NCBI GenBank assembly: GCA_050251195.1 | Contig: JBFWNG010000003.1 | Coordinates: 496,001 to 560,000, forward strand | Length of the DNA: 64,000 nucleotides | Origin: JBFWNG01 sp050251195 | GTDB lineage: Bacteria; Bdellovibrionota_B; Oligoflexia; Oligoflexales; Oligoflexaceae | Direction: 5' to 3' | Part shown: positions 50,215 through 58,778 of the stretch, piece after piece | Numbering within the stretch: position 1 is the first letter of the stretch | How the letters are laid out: each line of letters opens with the position of its first letter | The notes under the pieces: generated by a model | Database searches by the model: none | What the model was told of the DNA's origin: nothing | What the model saw: only the letters and a program-made list of their open reading frames with translations | Program-made: the position numbers and the translations under genes

Positions 50215-50475
50215 AATGGCTCCTTGGTTTGACCGTTTTGAGGTTGTCTCTCGCCAAATATTCTTGTTTGGGTCGTTTTCAAGTATGTAACGTCATGCCC
50301 TATCGGCAAAATCGCAAATTCCTTGAGGCGGGGACTAAGAAATAACGCCTGTAACTGGCCGTTTTAGGACTATTTATTGCAATAATGTCCGATACTTGCT
50401 CGACATGAAGTTTTTTTTCTAAATTTTGGGCCCACCAGCGCCGATAAGGCGCCCCCTGACCCTTGGAACGGGTCT
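50215..50475. other. Gap between two minus-strand genes
   Basis: 261 bases. A small hairpin (gcgcc gataa ggcgc, about 50440-50454) stands just after the stop of the next gene; no U tract follows on the minus strand. Nothing else is visible. Confidence 0.4.
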
Positions 50476-51612
50476 TCAGTCCAATGCCTTCCGAGCCCAA
50501 GTCCTGATCCGTGGGAAGAAGTATCCGACGCTCAACGAGATGTAGTCGGTATTTGACGACTTGAAGACCGGATTATCCACTAGCCGCTTCCCAAAGTAGT
50601 CGGACTGAATAGACAGGGACGCGTAAAAATTGTCTGTAAAGAAGAACGTTCGATGACCAAATCCGACGGTGATGACTGGAGCAACTCCATAAAGATCAGA
50701 GAAATCATCGCGAATCTTGAAGAAGCCAGTACCCCCTCCCACGAGAGCAAAAGTGGTGCCCAAAGGTGAATAAATAGCGCCTTCCGCAACGAGTGTAAAA
50801 ACCGTTCCAAAGAAGAAAATTCTATATTCGAAGTCTTCACCTTGAGGTCCCTCCTTATTTTTTGGATCTGTAAAGGAGTAGGTGTAGGTATCGTCGACAT
50901 AATAAAAATTCACATTAGGATACCAACGGAATCCGACGTCCATGATCCCGTAGGCTTTGGGGTGAAGTATCTCTCGAATCTCGATACCTGAGACTATTTG
51001 GGGAATCCTACTGTTCCTCACTCGATCTTTTTCAAAAACCTCTTTGTTCAAATATTTATTGGTAAGTTGTTTGTTTGTATAACCAAACGTTGCAGAGTTG
51101 GGAAAGAGCGATATGGTTTGGAATTTGAGCTTGGACATAAAGTCGTTCTTTATCGCGCCGGGTTTGAGCTGAACGGTGTACGCTTCCTCAAGACCCACGA
51201 TCTTTTCCTCTTGACGGGTGATCAAATTCACAAATTTCGGAGTTATCTCAAAAGTGTTGTCTGTTTGCGTGTAGGTAAGAACAGCAACAATATCTGCTTT
51301 GGTGCGTCTCTGTAGATTCTTCATTTGCGCATTTGTCAACGGATCGTCTTGTAGATTCGTGTTGTGATCGACGTTGATATACACGAGCGCGCGCTTTGCA
51401 GCCTCTTGGTCAAAGAGGCGGTAGCATTGTTCTATTGAGTTTAGCTTTTTCTTCTTTCCCTTCAGCCATGACATTGTCAGAGTGTCGGATATCTTTTCGT
51501 CTTCATAACGAGCGGGTGTGGCTATGATGGTCTTGCATTTGGATGTCTCCAAGGTTCTGCAAGCTGATTGCAAAAAGATAAAGAGGAAAATCAGTACAAT
51601 AGATTGTTTCAT
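50476..51612 (-). CDS. Predicted lipoprotein/outer-membrane associated protein, unknown
   Basis: 378 residues; signal peptide KQSIVLIFLFIFLQSAC with lipobox Cys. The N-terminal half is helical-mixed with ISDTLTMSWLKGKKKKLNS and TKADIVAVLTYTQ. The second half has many alternating aromatic strands (GIMDVGFRWYPNVNFYYVDDTY, IFFFGTVFTLVAEGAIY, FFTDNFYASLSIQSDYF, DYISLSVGYFF), resembling a beta-barrel. A lipoprotein with a barrel domain is unusual; both parts may be in the outer membrane. The upstream sequence shows no clear ribosome binding site. Unknown family. Confidence 0.6.
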   Translation of the reverse strand: MKQSIVLIFLFIFLQSACRTLETSKCKTIIATPARYEDEKISDTLTMSWLKGKKKKLNSIEQCYRLFDQEAAKRALVYINVDHNTNLQDDPLTNAQMKNLQRRTKADIVAVLTYTQTDNTFEITPKFVNLITRQEEKIVGLEEAYTVQLKPGAIKNDFMSKLKFQTISLFPNSATFGYTNKQLTNKYLNKEVFEKDRVRNSRIPQIVSGIEIREILHPKAYGIMDVGFRWYPNVNFYYVDDTYTYSFTDPKNKEGPQGEDFEYRIFFFGTVFTLVAEGAIYSPLGTTFALVGGGTGFFKIRDDFSDLYGVAPVITVGFGHRTFFFTDNFYASLSIQSDYFGKRLVDNPVFKSSNTDYISLSVGYFFPRIRTWARKALD

Positions 51613-51682
51613 CGTACGATTAAAACATGGAGGGCTCCTTCAGCCAAGGGCATTTTCTTGTCTATTTTGGATGTGTTGAAGG

Positions 51683-53101
51683 TTATATGGAGGAAATATA
51701 CCGTTTAACGGTGCGCCTATCGAGTTTGGTAATTTCCGCGACGCGGGTGTATTCCTTGTGTTGGGCAAAGAGCTTTTTACAATACCAGGACACGAGCTCC
51801 TCGGCCGAGCAAGGGGAGCGGAGAAAGTCCTCTAGTTCGGAAGGGGGAGTTTGCCCCAGGACGAGATTGCCGTTAAGTATAATGCGGCGTACATATTGCT
51901 CCAGCTCACGAACGTTTCCTGGCCAGGGGTAGGTTCGCACCCAAGGACCTTGCAAGTTCCGCAGCACCAGGTCGCTGTATTCTTCACTATCCTCCCCTAC
52001 CACCCTGGCGACAATATGATTTACCAATGTTTTGAGTTCGTCCGTATTTTCGCAAATCCGTTGGCGTAGTGATGGCAAGGTTATGGTTGTCGTGCATAGC
52101 CTGTAGTAAAAATCCTTGCGGAGCTTGCCTTGATTAATCAAGGTATCAATGCTCTTGTTTGTCGCAGCAAGTACACGACCGCGAAATTTTTTCTCGTTGT
52201 GGCCTCCAATGGGCGAGAACTTTCGTTCTTGCAATACATTTAGCAATTTCACCTGTATGGGAAGAGAAATGTCCCCTATTTCGTCCAGAAAAATGTGACC
52301 GCATGAGCTGCTCTGCGACAGGATGCCTTCTTTGTTTTCGATGGCGCCGGTGAAGGACCCTTTCCTGTGACCAAAGAGCTCTGACTCGATAAGTGTTTCG
52401 TTATATTGCGAGAGGTTGACATGCATAAATATTTTATTGAAGTTTTCCACGAAACACTTCTGCTTGGCATCGAAGGAAATGTAGCCGGAGCGGCCAACGG
52501 CCGATGCGGCCGAACTTTTGCCCGAGCCTGTTTCTCCGACAAACAAAAGCGAAAAATCCTCCATCCGGCCAATAAGAAAACGTTCGTAACGGATAGGATC
52601 AGATGTAAACAAGACATCCCATAAATCCTTGCGAAGATTTTGCATTGATGGACAGTTGCCAGGGAGTGCACGTCCAATAAAATAGAAGGCGCGTCTGAGT
52701 TGAAAGAAAATTGAGACGAAGTGGTTCACTTTACTTTCTGATTTCAGAACGCCTCGAAGTGCGTCAGCAAGGTGGTCTCCAAATGGTAAGGTCAGGCATT
52801 CGTTCGAATTCTGCAGCTGTTGTTCCACATGTGTATCGAATTGGGTTGTGAAAGTATGAAACACCGAAAAAAGATGGCTTGTTTCGTAGATCTTTCGCTG
52901 CCTTTCGCTAAGAGTTTTTGCCGAGCCTGCCTTGTCTAAGGTCAGTGAAAGCTTTTTGAGAAACTCGTCGAAACGGTTGTCGCCTACAAGATCGTTGTCC
53001 AATCTCGCGCGATCTTCACCAAAGGGATTGGCAAACGCCGCGTTAGCGACGGCGGTTAAGAAATTCCATTCGGCGTCGGCCAGATTTTCTGAGTTAGACA
53101 T
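51683..53101 (-). CDS. Sigma-54 dependent transcriptional activator (bacterial enhancer-binding protein)
   Basis: 472 residues from ATG 53101 (53128 gives a longer version). The central AAA+ domain has Walker A GETGSGKSS (about 189-197), the sigma-54 contact loop GSFTGA (248-253; GAFTGA in most family members), Walker B IFLDEIGD, and the R-finger region FYYRLCTTTITLPSLRQR. The C-terminal helix-turn-helix is Fis-like (YTRVAEITKLDRRTVKRYI). No receiver, FHA or PAS domain is obvious in the first 180 residues, so the signal it senses is unknown. RpoN is encoded at 13591. A -24/-12 element lies just beyond its start, facing the plus-strand gene. Confidence 0.88.
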   Translation of the reverse strand: MSNSENLADAEWNFLTAVANAAFANPFGEDRARLDNDLVGDNRFDEFLKKLSLTLDKAGSAKTLSERQRKIYETSHLFSVFHTFTTQFDTHVEQQLQNSNECLTLPFGDHLADALRGVLKSESKVNHFVSIFFQLRRAFYFIGRALPGNCPSMQNLRKDLWDVLFTSDPIRYERFLIGRMEDFSLLFVGETGSGKSSAASAVGRSGYISFDAKQKCFVENFNKIFMHVNLSQYNETLIESELFGHRKGSFTGAIENKEGILSQSSSCGHIFLDEIGDISLPIQVKLLNVLQERKFSPIGGHNEKKFRGRVLAATNKSIDTLINQGKLRKDFYYRLCTTTITLPSLRQRICENTDELKTLVNHIVARVVGEDSEEYSDLVLRNLQGPWVRTYPWPGNVRELEQYVRRIILNGNLVLGQTPPSELEDFLRSPCSAEELVSWYCKKLFAQHKEYTRVAEITKLDRRTVKRYISSI

Positions 53102-53199
53102 ACATTGATTGTACATCGTCTTGTTCAATATTTGTACTTAACTTCCGCAGTTGTTTTGTAAAACATCATAAAAACATGGTGTTATATCTCGAATTCGTA

Positions 53200-53215
53200 T
53201 GGCATGTTTCCAGCA
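53200..53215 (+). promoter_or_regulatory. Candidate sigma-54 (-24/-12) promoter
   Basis: TGGCATG (the -24 part of TGGCACG), then TTTC, then CAGCA where TTGCA is usual, with GG and GC in the proper 10-base spacing. It lies 35 bases upstream of the barrel gene start. An imperfect palindrome GTTTTGTAAAAC around 53153-53164 could be part of an activator site. Confidence 0.5.
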
Positions 53216-53249
53216 TTGCCAAGGGTAAACCCTCAAACGGAGTTACCCG

Positions 53250-53918
53250 ATGTTTAACAAACTGGTATTTTTCTCCCCTGCCATCCTAAAGCGAATTGCA
53301 GTTTCATTATTGTTTATAGCCGAACCAGCGTGGTCTAGGAATTTAGAGACGAAGGGTTTGGCGGACGAGAAACCAAAAAAATACGAGATATACGCCGGCG
53401 CAAGTCTCTCGACGTTTTTTCCCATTGGTGAAGATCCGAATTTTATGCTGGTAAGCGCCAACCTGATGTTGGTCTCGCCAGGTAGGTATTTTTTCCGGCC
53501 TGTTTTCACCTATACGGAAGCAGGTGAGGGGGAAGATTACGACACAGTCTACCGAGAACGTTATCACGCCTATCGATTGTACAGTTTCATCTTTGGTAAA
53601 TCATACGATATCCATATGCCGCCGCTCACAGCGAGAACATCATTGGATGTCGGGCTAGGTCCTGTTGTCGGGAACAAGAGTGTGTCTGTTTGGACCTGTT
53701 GGGGTGTCGAAGACGAATACTGTGATCCGGGAAAGAGTTCTTCAGAAGGCACTCAGGGGGCTGTTGGTTACGTGGGCATCAAGCATCAGTTCAAGAGAAC
53801 TCGCTTCGGTCTCAACTATTACGTTTTTCAGTTAGCAGACAAGTCGGAGACACCGGACGGGACGGGCCTTATCGCACCGTCACGCCCTGGATTTGATTTT
53901 TCGGTGGCGTTGAATTAA
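53250..53918 (+). CDS. Predicted outer-membrane beta-barrel protein
   Basis: 222 residues; signal peptide KRIAVSLLFIAEPAWS (cut after AWS); ACGGAG before the ATG. Mature part: alternating strands KYEIYAGASLSTFF, MLVSANLMLVSPGRYFFRPVFTY, YRLYSFIFGKSYDIH, TSLDVGLGPVVG, GYVGIKHQFKRTRFGLNYYVF and the C-terminal FDFSVALN. Two Cys residues (WTCWGVEDEYCDPG) sit in a putative outer loop. It is probably an OmpW/OmpX-size barrel. The divergent sigma-54 activator and the -24/-12 element suggest it is that activator's target. Confidence 0.65.
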   Translation: MFNKLVFFSPAILKRIAVSLLFIAEPAWSRNLETKGLADEKPKKYEIYAGASLSTFFPIGEDPNFMLVSANLMLVSPGRYFFRPVFTYTEAGEGEDYDTVYRERYHAYRLYSFIFGKSYDIHMPPLTARTSLDVGLGPVVGNKSVSVWTCWGVEDEYCDPGKSSSEGTQGAVGYVGIKHQFKRTRFGLNYYVFQLADKSETPDGTGLIAPSRPGFDFSVALN

Positions 53919-54093
53919 CTGCTGTCGCAGGCGCATTCCGCCGATCGCTGATAGTGAAATCGTATCTATAATTATATTGTAATGCTCTGTTACCATTTGG
54001 TAAAATGAAGAGATCCAGTCGGAAACTTCCTTGGCTATGGAGCTTCTGTTATACTGGAGTTCAAACCATCATTTAACATTTAGGAACAAAAAA

Positions 54094-54585
54094 ATGAGCT
54101 TGTCGTCTCCACTTTCGAAACTCAAGATCTCTTTCGCATCGTTGGCAACCTTTTTGTTCATGACGGGATGTAATGGATGCAACCCGACGCAAGATGATGC
54201 TTCAAAATCTAATGCATCGAGCGAAAGTTCAGATGCGGGTTCTGCTGATGGATTGACTACAGAAACGCCTACGGATGCTGAAACAGCCCCAGAATCTGCT
54301 GGCGCCGAAGCAGGAGCGCCAGCCCCACAAGGACAAACATCGTGTATTTGTGCTTGCGTCGGCAAGAAGCCAGGTACCGAGACAGAAGAAAAATTGTGTA
54401 AACATTTCACAATGGAAAAAGTTAAGGGTGAGACGACCTACGTTTGCGATACCGCATATGCTATGAGAGTTGACGGCGCCTGCGAGAATATTCCAAAGTC
54501 GAGTGACTCTAAGTGCAGTGGTTTTGATCCGAAAACTAAAGCGGGTCCTGTGGATGGCGCATTGGCGGAGTGTAATCCTGGTTGA
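54094..54585 (+). CDS. Small Cys-rich lipoprotein, function unknown
   Basis: 163 residues from ATG 54094 (TAGGAA upstream). Signal peptide with lipobox FLFMTGC; next Cys close by (NGCNP). After a Ser/Asp/Thr/Glu-rich spacer (SESSDAGSADGLTTETPTDAE) the C-terminal part holds several Cys residues (SCICACVGKKPGTETEEKLC, YVCDTAYAM, ACENIP, KCSGFD, ECNPG). These could form a small knotted disulfide domain. No family recognised. Confidence 0.65.
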   Translation: MSLSSPLSKLKISFASLATFLFMTGCNGCNPTQDDASKSNASSESSDAGSADGLTTETPTDAETAPESAGAEAGAPAPQGQTSCICACVGKKPGTETEEKLCKHFTMEKVKGETTYVCDTAYAMRVDGACENIPKSSDSKCSGFDPKTKAGPVDGALAECNPG

Positions 54586-54632
54586 TACCATCGTGATCTT
54601 TGGGCGAAGCGAAATATCTCAAGAGATGTTTT

Positions 54633-54657
54633 GGCTTCGCCGCTAGATGGCGAAGCC
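54633..54657. terminator. Perfect hairpin between convergent genes
   Basis: ggcttcgcc (54633-54641), 7-base loop, ggcgaagcc (54649-54657). It lies between the small lipoprotein gene and the Sel1-repeat gene. The stem is GC-rich, and it can act in both directions. No strong U tract flanks it. Confidence 0.6.
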
Positions 54658-54691
54658 CTAGAGTAATCTTCTTAGTTTTGTTATCTGATGG

Positions 54692-55954
54692 TCAATGAAC
54701 GTGTTCGTGATGATCTTTACCTTCGTCGATGTCTTTCAAAGTCTTCTTCGCCAGCTCGTATCCGCCTTCTGAAGCTTTCATAAGCCATTCCTTAGCCAGG
54801 GCTTTGTCTGCTGGAACACCCTCGCCATTGAGGCAAAGGATAGCATAATTGTACTGGGCAGGTGCGTAGCCTTGTTTCGCGGCTTTTTCATAGAGTGCGG
54901 CGGCTGTTTCTGAGCTCTTCTCTGTGCCTTTGCCTTGGCCGTAGAGGATGCCTAGCTGAAATTGCGCTGGTGCAAAGCCTTGGTCTGCAGACTTCGTGTA
55001 ATACTGAAATGCGTTTTTAAAACCTTCGTCGTTGTTTTTGTCCTCATTGATCTTTGCAAGGTTAAACATCGCTTTGGCATTTCCTTGGTTGGCAGCCTTT
55101 TCATACCACGATTCCGCCAACGGAAGATTTTTTGGAACATCCTTGCCTTCGTGGTAAAGGTTTGCCAGTACGAATTGGGCGTCGCCCAGTCCGCCTTGTG
55201 CCGATTTTTCCAACCATTGTAACGCTTGTTTTATGTCCTTTTCGACGCCCAAGCCCTCGATATAGCAGAGTCCTAAGCCCAGTTGTCCGAGTTGAGAACC
55301 CCGGTCCGCAGCGGCCTTGTACCAAGAAGCGCTCTTATTGAAGTCTTTTCTTTCGTATGCAATTGCTGAGAGAGCCAGCATCGCCTTGTCCGATCCAGAG
55401 TCAGCGGCTTTCTCATACCAGGTAATTCCTTCTTTGCGCAGATCTTCCATGTTGCCCTCAACCTGTCCGCTCATAAGCAGTTCGGCGAGAGAAAGTTGTC
55501 CGTCGGGGTAGTTATTAGCCGCGGCGAGCTTCAAGTAGTTCAAAGCCTGACTTAGATCTTTCTGTACGCCCGCTCCGTCTCTATACATGATACCCAAAGC
55601 AAAGAGCGCCTGGAGATGGCCTTTTTCTGCGGCTTTCGAAAACCAGAAGAACGCTTTGCCGTCATCTTTGGCTGTACCTTCAGCTTGGAAGTACATGGTC
55701 CCTAGCATCGTTTGGGCAGGAACGTTGCCCTGTTCCGCAGATTTGGCAATCCATTGAAAGGCCTTTTGAAGATCGCGCGGGAGGTCTTTTCCTTCTCTGT
55801 AGGCTTGACCTAGGGCATATTGCGCGTTCGCATCGCCAGATTCTGCAAGAGCTTGTGCAGCGGAAATATCATACCGGTTCTGTTGATAGAAGTGATAGGC
55901 CGCGGCTGATGTTGCCAGCACGATCACGATAACGGGAATGAGCTTCGCTTTCAT
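54692..55954 (-). CDS. Sel1-repeat (TPR-like) protein
   Basis: 420 residues from ATG 55954 (AAGGAG upstream). An N-terminal signal or membrane anchor (LIPVIVIVLATSAAAYHFY) comes first. At least nine Sel1 repeats follow (about 36 residues each), e.g. ANAQYALGQAYREGKDLPRD, VPAQTMLGTMYFQAEG, LQALFALGIMYRDGAGVQKD, AKAMFNLAKINE, APAQFQLGILYGQGKG, APAQYNYAILCLNGEGVP. The C terminus ends in a His-rich tail (KDHHEHVH). Sel1 proteins scaffold protein complexes, often in cell-envelope signalling or host interaction; no partner is evident here. Confidence 0.85.
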   Translation of the reverse strand: MKAKLIPVIVIVLATSAAAYHFYQQNRYDISAAQALAESGDANAQYALGQAYREGKDLPRDLQKAFQWIAKSAEQGNVPAQTMLGTMYFQAEGTAKDDGKAFFWFSKAAEKGHLQALFALGIMYRDGAGVQKDLSQALNYLKLAAANNYPDGQLSLAELLMSGQVEGNMEDLRKEGITWYEKAADSGSDKAMLALSAIAYERKDFNKSASWYKAAADRGSQLGQLGLGLCYIEGLGVEKDIKQALQWLEKSAQGGLGDAQFVLANLYHEGKDVPKNLPLAESWYEKAANQGNAKAMFNLAKINEDKNNDEGFKNAFQYYTKSADQGFAPAQFQLGILYGQGKGTEKSSETAAALYEKAAKQGYAPAQYNYAILCLNGEGVPADKALAKEWLMKASEGGYELAKKTLKDIDEGKDHHEHVH

Positions 55955-56208
55955 TGGGTTCTCCTTGGGATTGCACTTCATGTTCGTTTTCGGCTGTTTT
56001 ATTTAATGCTTTAGCTCACTTAAATATTGGGTCTGAACAGGACAAAACTCCCGTAAAATTCTGAGTCAGAAAAGGGTGCGAGGTTATTTGCTTTTAATAC
56101 GTTTTTTCTAAAAGGACAAAAACGTTGCGGAAGGAAGAAAACTTCACAAAGGTTGTAATCTGACCGATCGAGTGAGAAAATATTGCCTAGAAGCATCGTG
56201 AGGTCGAA
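55955..56208. other. Gap between Sel1 gene and the small lipoprotein-like ORF
   Basis: 254 bases. GTGAGG before the TTG at 56209 may be a ribosome binding site. Nothing else is recognised. Confidence 0.35.
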
Positions 56209-56451
56209 TTGATACCATCAAGAATCGCAAAGCCCGCCATAACGGCAATTCTCTTCGTCGTAAGTTCTGTTTGGTCTTGTAAAGAAAATGAGGGCACGGT
56301 TGCGTCAGCGGCCGATACTCTTCACGAATCTTGTGACAAAGAAGACGTCCATTACGAAAAAAATCAAAGCGCCATCATCATTCGGATGCCGTTGGCCCCA
56401 AAAAGTAATATGCCGCCAAACAACGCGACGTTCATGGCGAATACGCAGTAG
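56209..56451 (+). CDS. Short lipoprotein-like ORF running into antisense exoD
   Basis: An 80-residue frame from TTG 56209. It starts with a lipoprotein signal sequence (KPAITAILFVVSSVWSC), an acidic spacer (KENEGTVASAADTLHES) and then continues with KNQSAIIIRMPLAPKSNMP, which is simply the complement of exoD. The signal sequence is convincing; the tail is not. It may be a truncated lipoprotein gene whose 3' end has been lost by a junction with exoD. Confidence 0.4.
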   Translation: MIPSRIAKPAITAILFVVSSVWSCKENEGTVASAADTLHESCDKEDVHYEKNQSAIIIRMPLAPKSNMPPNNATFMANTQ

Positions 56452-56984
56452 CCCAATATCATCAGGACAGCGTCTTCTTCGAGACTTCCCATTGACAAGA
56501 GAACGATGGCGATTGCCGGCGGAAAATTCGTTCCTGGGGGTAGAGGAAGAGCTAGAAAAAACCCGCAAGTAGCGATGATCAGGCCGTTCAAAGGTCTTAT
56601 CCATCCGCTGCTGGCGATAAAATTGCCTCTGGGTTTGACGAATTTTTCTACGGTCTTGCTTGCGCTCGCTGCCTTTTCGAGGATTTTCCCGATCGTTCGG
56701 CCGGAAATTTCTTTGTCCAGCAATTTATTGGGCAGATAAGGTTTCTTTCCCACCGCCATCGACAATCCGGCGGCAAAGATGATTAAGCCAAAAATGATGG
56801 AAAGTCCGGGCACAGGTATAGGCAGCAAGAACGGCAGTGCAAAAAAAAGCGTCAATAGGCCGTGACTCCGCGCGGACATGGATTCGACAAGGGTACGCAA
56901 CGGGAGCTTACCGTCGCCGCACAGTTCTCGCAGCCTCGATAGCTCTGACGAGAGTTTTCCTCCGTTTATGGGTGCCTTGTCCAT
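56364..56984 (-). CDS. ExoD family membrane protein
   Basis: 206 residues, PF06055 type. ExoD proteins were first linked to exopolysaccharide synthesis and invasion in rhizobia; the biochemical role is unknown. Motifs: SARSHGLLTLFFALPFLLPIPVPGLS (N-terminal helices), GKKPYLPNKLLDKEISG (inner loop), GWIRPLNGLIIATCGFFLALPLPPGTNFPPA, and the C-terminal helix GYCVFAMNVALFGGILLFG. Length fits. It is convergent with the preceding short ORF. TerC lies divergently 102 bases away. Confidence 0.85.
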   Translation of the reverse strand: MDKAPINGGKLSSELSRLRELCGDGKLPLRTLVESMSARSHGLLTLFFALPFLLPIPVPGLSIIFGLIIFAAGLSMAVGKKPYLPNKLLDKEISGRTIGKILEKAASASKTVEKFVKPRGNFIASSGWIRPLNGLIIATCGFFLALPLPPGTNFPPAIAIVLLSMGSLEEDAVLMILGYCVFAMNVALFGGILLFGANGIRMMMAL

Positions 56985-57086
56985 TTACGCTTTTGTCATT
57001 ATTTAAATTTTGATAAACAAAAAATTACTTTGTGAGCCGAAAATTCGTCTTCGGTTGTATCTTTACTGAACGGAGAAAGAAACACC

Positions 57087-58001
57087 ATGTTCGAGCAATA
57101 TCTTCCTTGGATCGGCTTTCATGTATTCCTTATCATTGCTTTGGTCATTGACTTAGGTGTTTTTCATAAAGACGCTCACGAGATCAAATTCCGCGAAGCT
57201 CTCGGTTGGAGCGCCGTGTGGCTGTCGATGGCCCTCGTGTTCAACCTCGGCATCTTTTATTTTAGAGGAAAAGAGCCCGCTTTGGAATTCTTGATGGGCT
57301 ATGTGATCGAATGGTCCTTGAGTGTGGATAACCTGTTCGTATTTCTAACAATATTCTCAGCTTTTGCCGTACCGTTAAAACTGCAACATAAGGTCTTGTT
57401 TTGGGGAATTCTGGGGGCGCTCGTTATGCGTGCGACGTTTATCTTCGCCGGCATTACCCTTCTTAAGCACTTTCATTGGCTTATGTATGTTTTCGGCGGA
57501 TTCTTGCTGATCACGGGGATAAAGTTGGTTTTTTCGGAGGAAAAAGAGCAGGATCCGAAGAACCACTGGTTGGTGCGGTTTGCGAAGAAGCGCCTACCCT
57601 TCACCGATTCATACCAAAACTCCAAATTCTTTGTCAGGGAGAATAGCCGGCTGCTCGCTACCCCGTTATTCTTGGTTCTCCTTATCGTGGAAGCGACAGA
57701 CCTCGTTTTCGCTGCGGACTCGATTCCTGCGATATTGGCGATCACCAAGGATTCATTCATCGTATACACGTCCAACGTTTTTGCGATACTCGGCCTAAGG
57801 TCGCTCTATTTTGCGTTGGCCGGCATGATGTCGTTGTTTCATTACCTGCGTTACGGACTGGCGGGGGTTTTGGTATTCGTCGGCATCAAGCTTTGCGTGT
57901 CAGAATTTTATGAAATTCCCATTTTCTTGTCTTTGGGCGTGATCATTACTTTTTTGGGAGGGGCAATTCTGTTGTCCGTATGGAAGGCCAAAAAATCTTG
58001 A
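57087..58001 (+). CDS. TerC family integral membrane protein
   Basis: 304 residues. TerC/Alx/MeeF-like membrane proteins export manganese or load it onto secreted enzymes. Helix motifs: FHVFLIIALVIDLGVFHKDAHEIKFREAL, YVIEWSLSVDNLFVF (the family signature, with acidic residues for metal) and EATDLVFAADSIPAILAIT (second signature). GGAG lies 8 bases before the ATG. No yybP-ykoY type manganese riboswitch is seen in the 102 bases upstream. Confidence 0.92.
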   Translation: MFEQYLPWIGFHVFLIIALVIDLGVFHKDAHEIKFREALGWSAVWLSMALVFNLGIFYFRGKEPALEFLMGYVIEWSLSVDNLFVFLTIFSAFAVPLKLQHKVLFWGILGALVMRATFIFAGITLLKHFHWLMYVFGGFLLITGIKLVFSEEKEQDPKNHWLVRFAKKRLPFTDSYQNSKFFVRENSRLLATPLFLVLLIVEATDLVFAADSIPAILAITKDSFIVYTSNVFAILGLRSLYFALAGMMSLFHYLRYGLAGVLVFVGIKLCVSEFYEIPIFLSLGVIITFLGGAILLSVWKAKKS

Positions 58002-58003
58002 GG

Positions 58004-58771
58004 CTACCACCCCCAAGAAACGCCCAAGTAAATCTTTCCGATATAATTATAGATAAATTGCACATCGTAGTTGCGCCCCATTTGGCAGGCAACAGACGCT
58101 GATACCCTGTCCGCAGGCGGAATGTTGGAGTCTGCCTGGGTTGTGATCTTGTACGACATCCCTAGAGTGTATTTCTTGATGGTCGCAAACACCCCTGGGT
58201 ACAATTCAAATCGATCTTGATTGCGGACGTCTAGGACGTCGAGTCCAATAGCGAACTGGTCCAAGAACTCGTACGCAAGTCCAAAACCAAAATGGTAGTA
58301 ATACGTATCCGTGTTATAGAAAACACCACCCCACTTAAAATTTTCAAAAGGATTCGCCAGAAAGCCAAAAACGAGATCGACGATCTCCGTCGAGCTTGAG
58401 TATTTGTGACCCGAAATGCCCAAGCTGAGATTCTGAAACAGAAAAGCGCCTCCACCCTCAAATCCGAAGTCATCTTTGACGTCCTCAGTGCTCGTGCGAA
58501 TTCCGACGGCAGCTCCGACATTTGAGGTTCCGTAAAGAGCCGCTGTATTGGCTTGGAAGGGATTAAAGTGGCCGTCGTCCGACGTGATTGACGCATGAAA
58601 CACGAGGTGGTCCTCGTTGAGGATGAGACCTGCCGGATTTTCATTTTCCAGAACTGTGCCCACGGACGGTCGGGCGATGCCTCGCGATAGCGGCACCTGG
58701 CGATTTTCCAGACCCTTTGCGAAAAGAGGTGAAGAAGAGAGTAAGTAGAAGCTCATCAAGTAAAGCTTCAA
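58004..58771 (-). CDS. Predicted outer-membrane beta-barrel protein
   Basis: Start set at TTG 58771, right after the gmhA stop, with TTGAGG 5-8 bases upstream; the longer ORF (to 58933) overlaps gmhA. The signal peptide covers LYLMSFYLLSSSPLFA. The mature part has about ten strands (HASITSDDGHFNPF, AAVGIRTSTEDV, GGAFLFQNLSLGISGHK, WGGVFYNTDTYYYHFGFGLAYEF, FAIGLDVLDVRNQ, YTLGMSYKITTQ) and ends YIYLGVSWGW-like with a C-terminal aromatic residue. No family recognised. It shares a transcript with gmhA. Confidence 0.65.
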   Translation of the reverse strand: MKLYLMSFYLLSSSPLFAKGLENRQVPLSRGIARPSVGTVLENENPAGLILNEDHLVFHASITSDDGHFNPFQANTAALYGTSNVGAAVGIRTSTEDVKDDFGFEGGGAFLFQNLSLGISGHKYSSSTEIVDLVFGFLANPFENFKWGGVFYNTDTYYYHFGFGLAYEFLDQFAIGLDVLDVRNQDRFELYPGVFATIKKYTLGMSYKITTQADSNIPPADRVSASVACQMGRNYDVQFIYNYIGKIYLGVSWGW

Positions 58772-58778
58772 GTCCACC

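Noticed and set aside
56985..57086. Manganese riboswitch (yybP-ykoY type) before terC
   Set aside because: Only 102 bases, mostly A/T, without the GGGGAGUA-type core.
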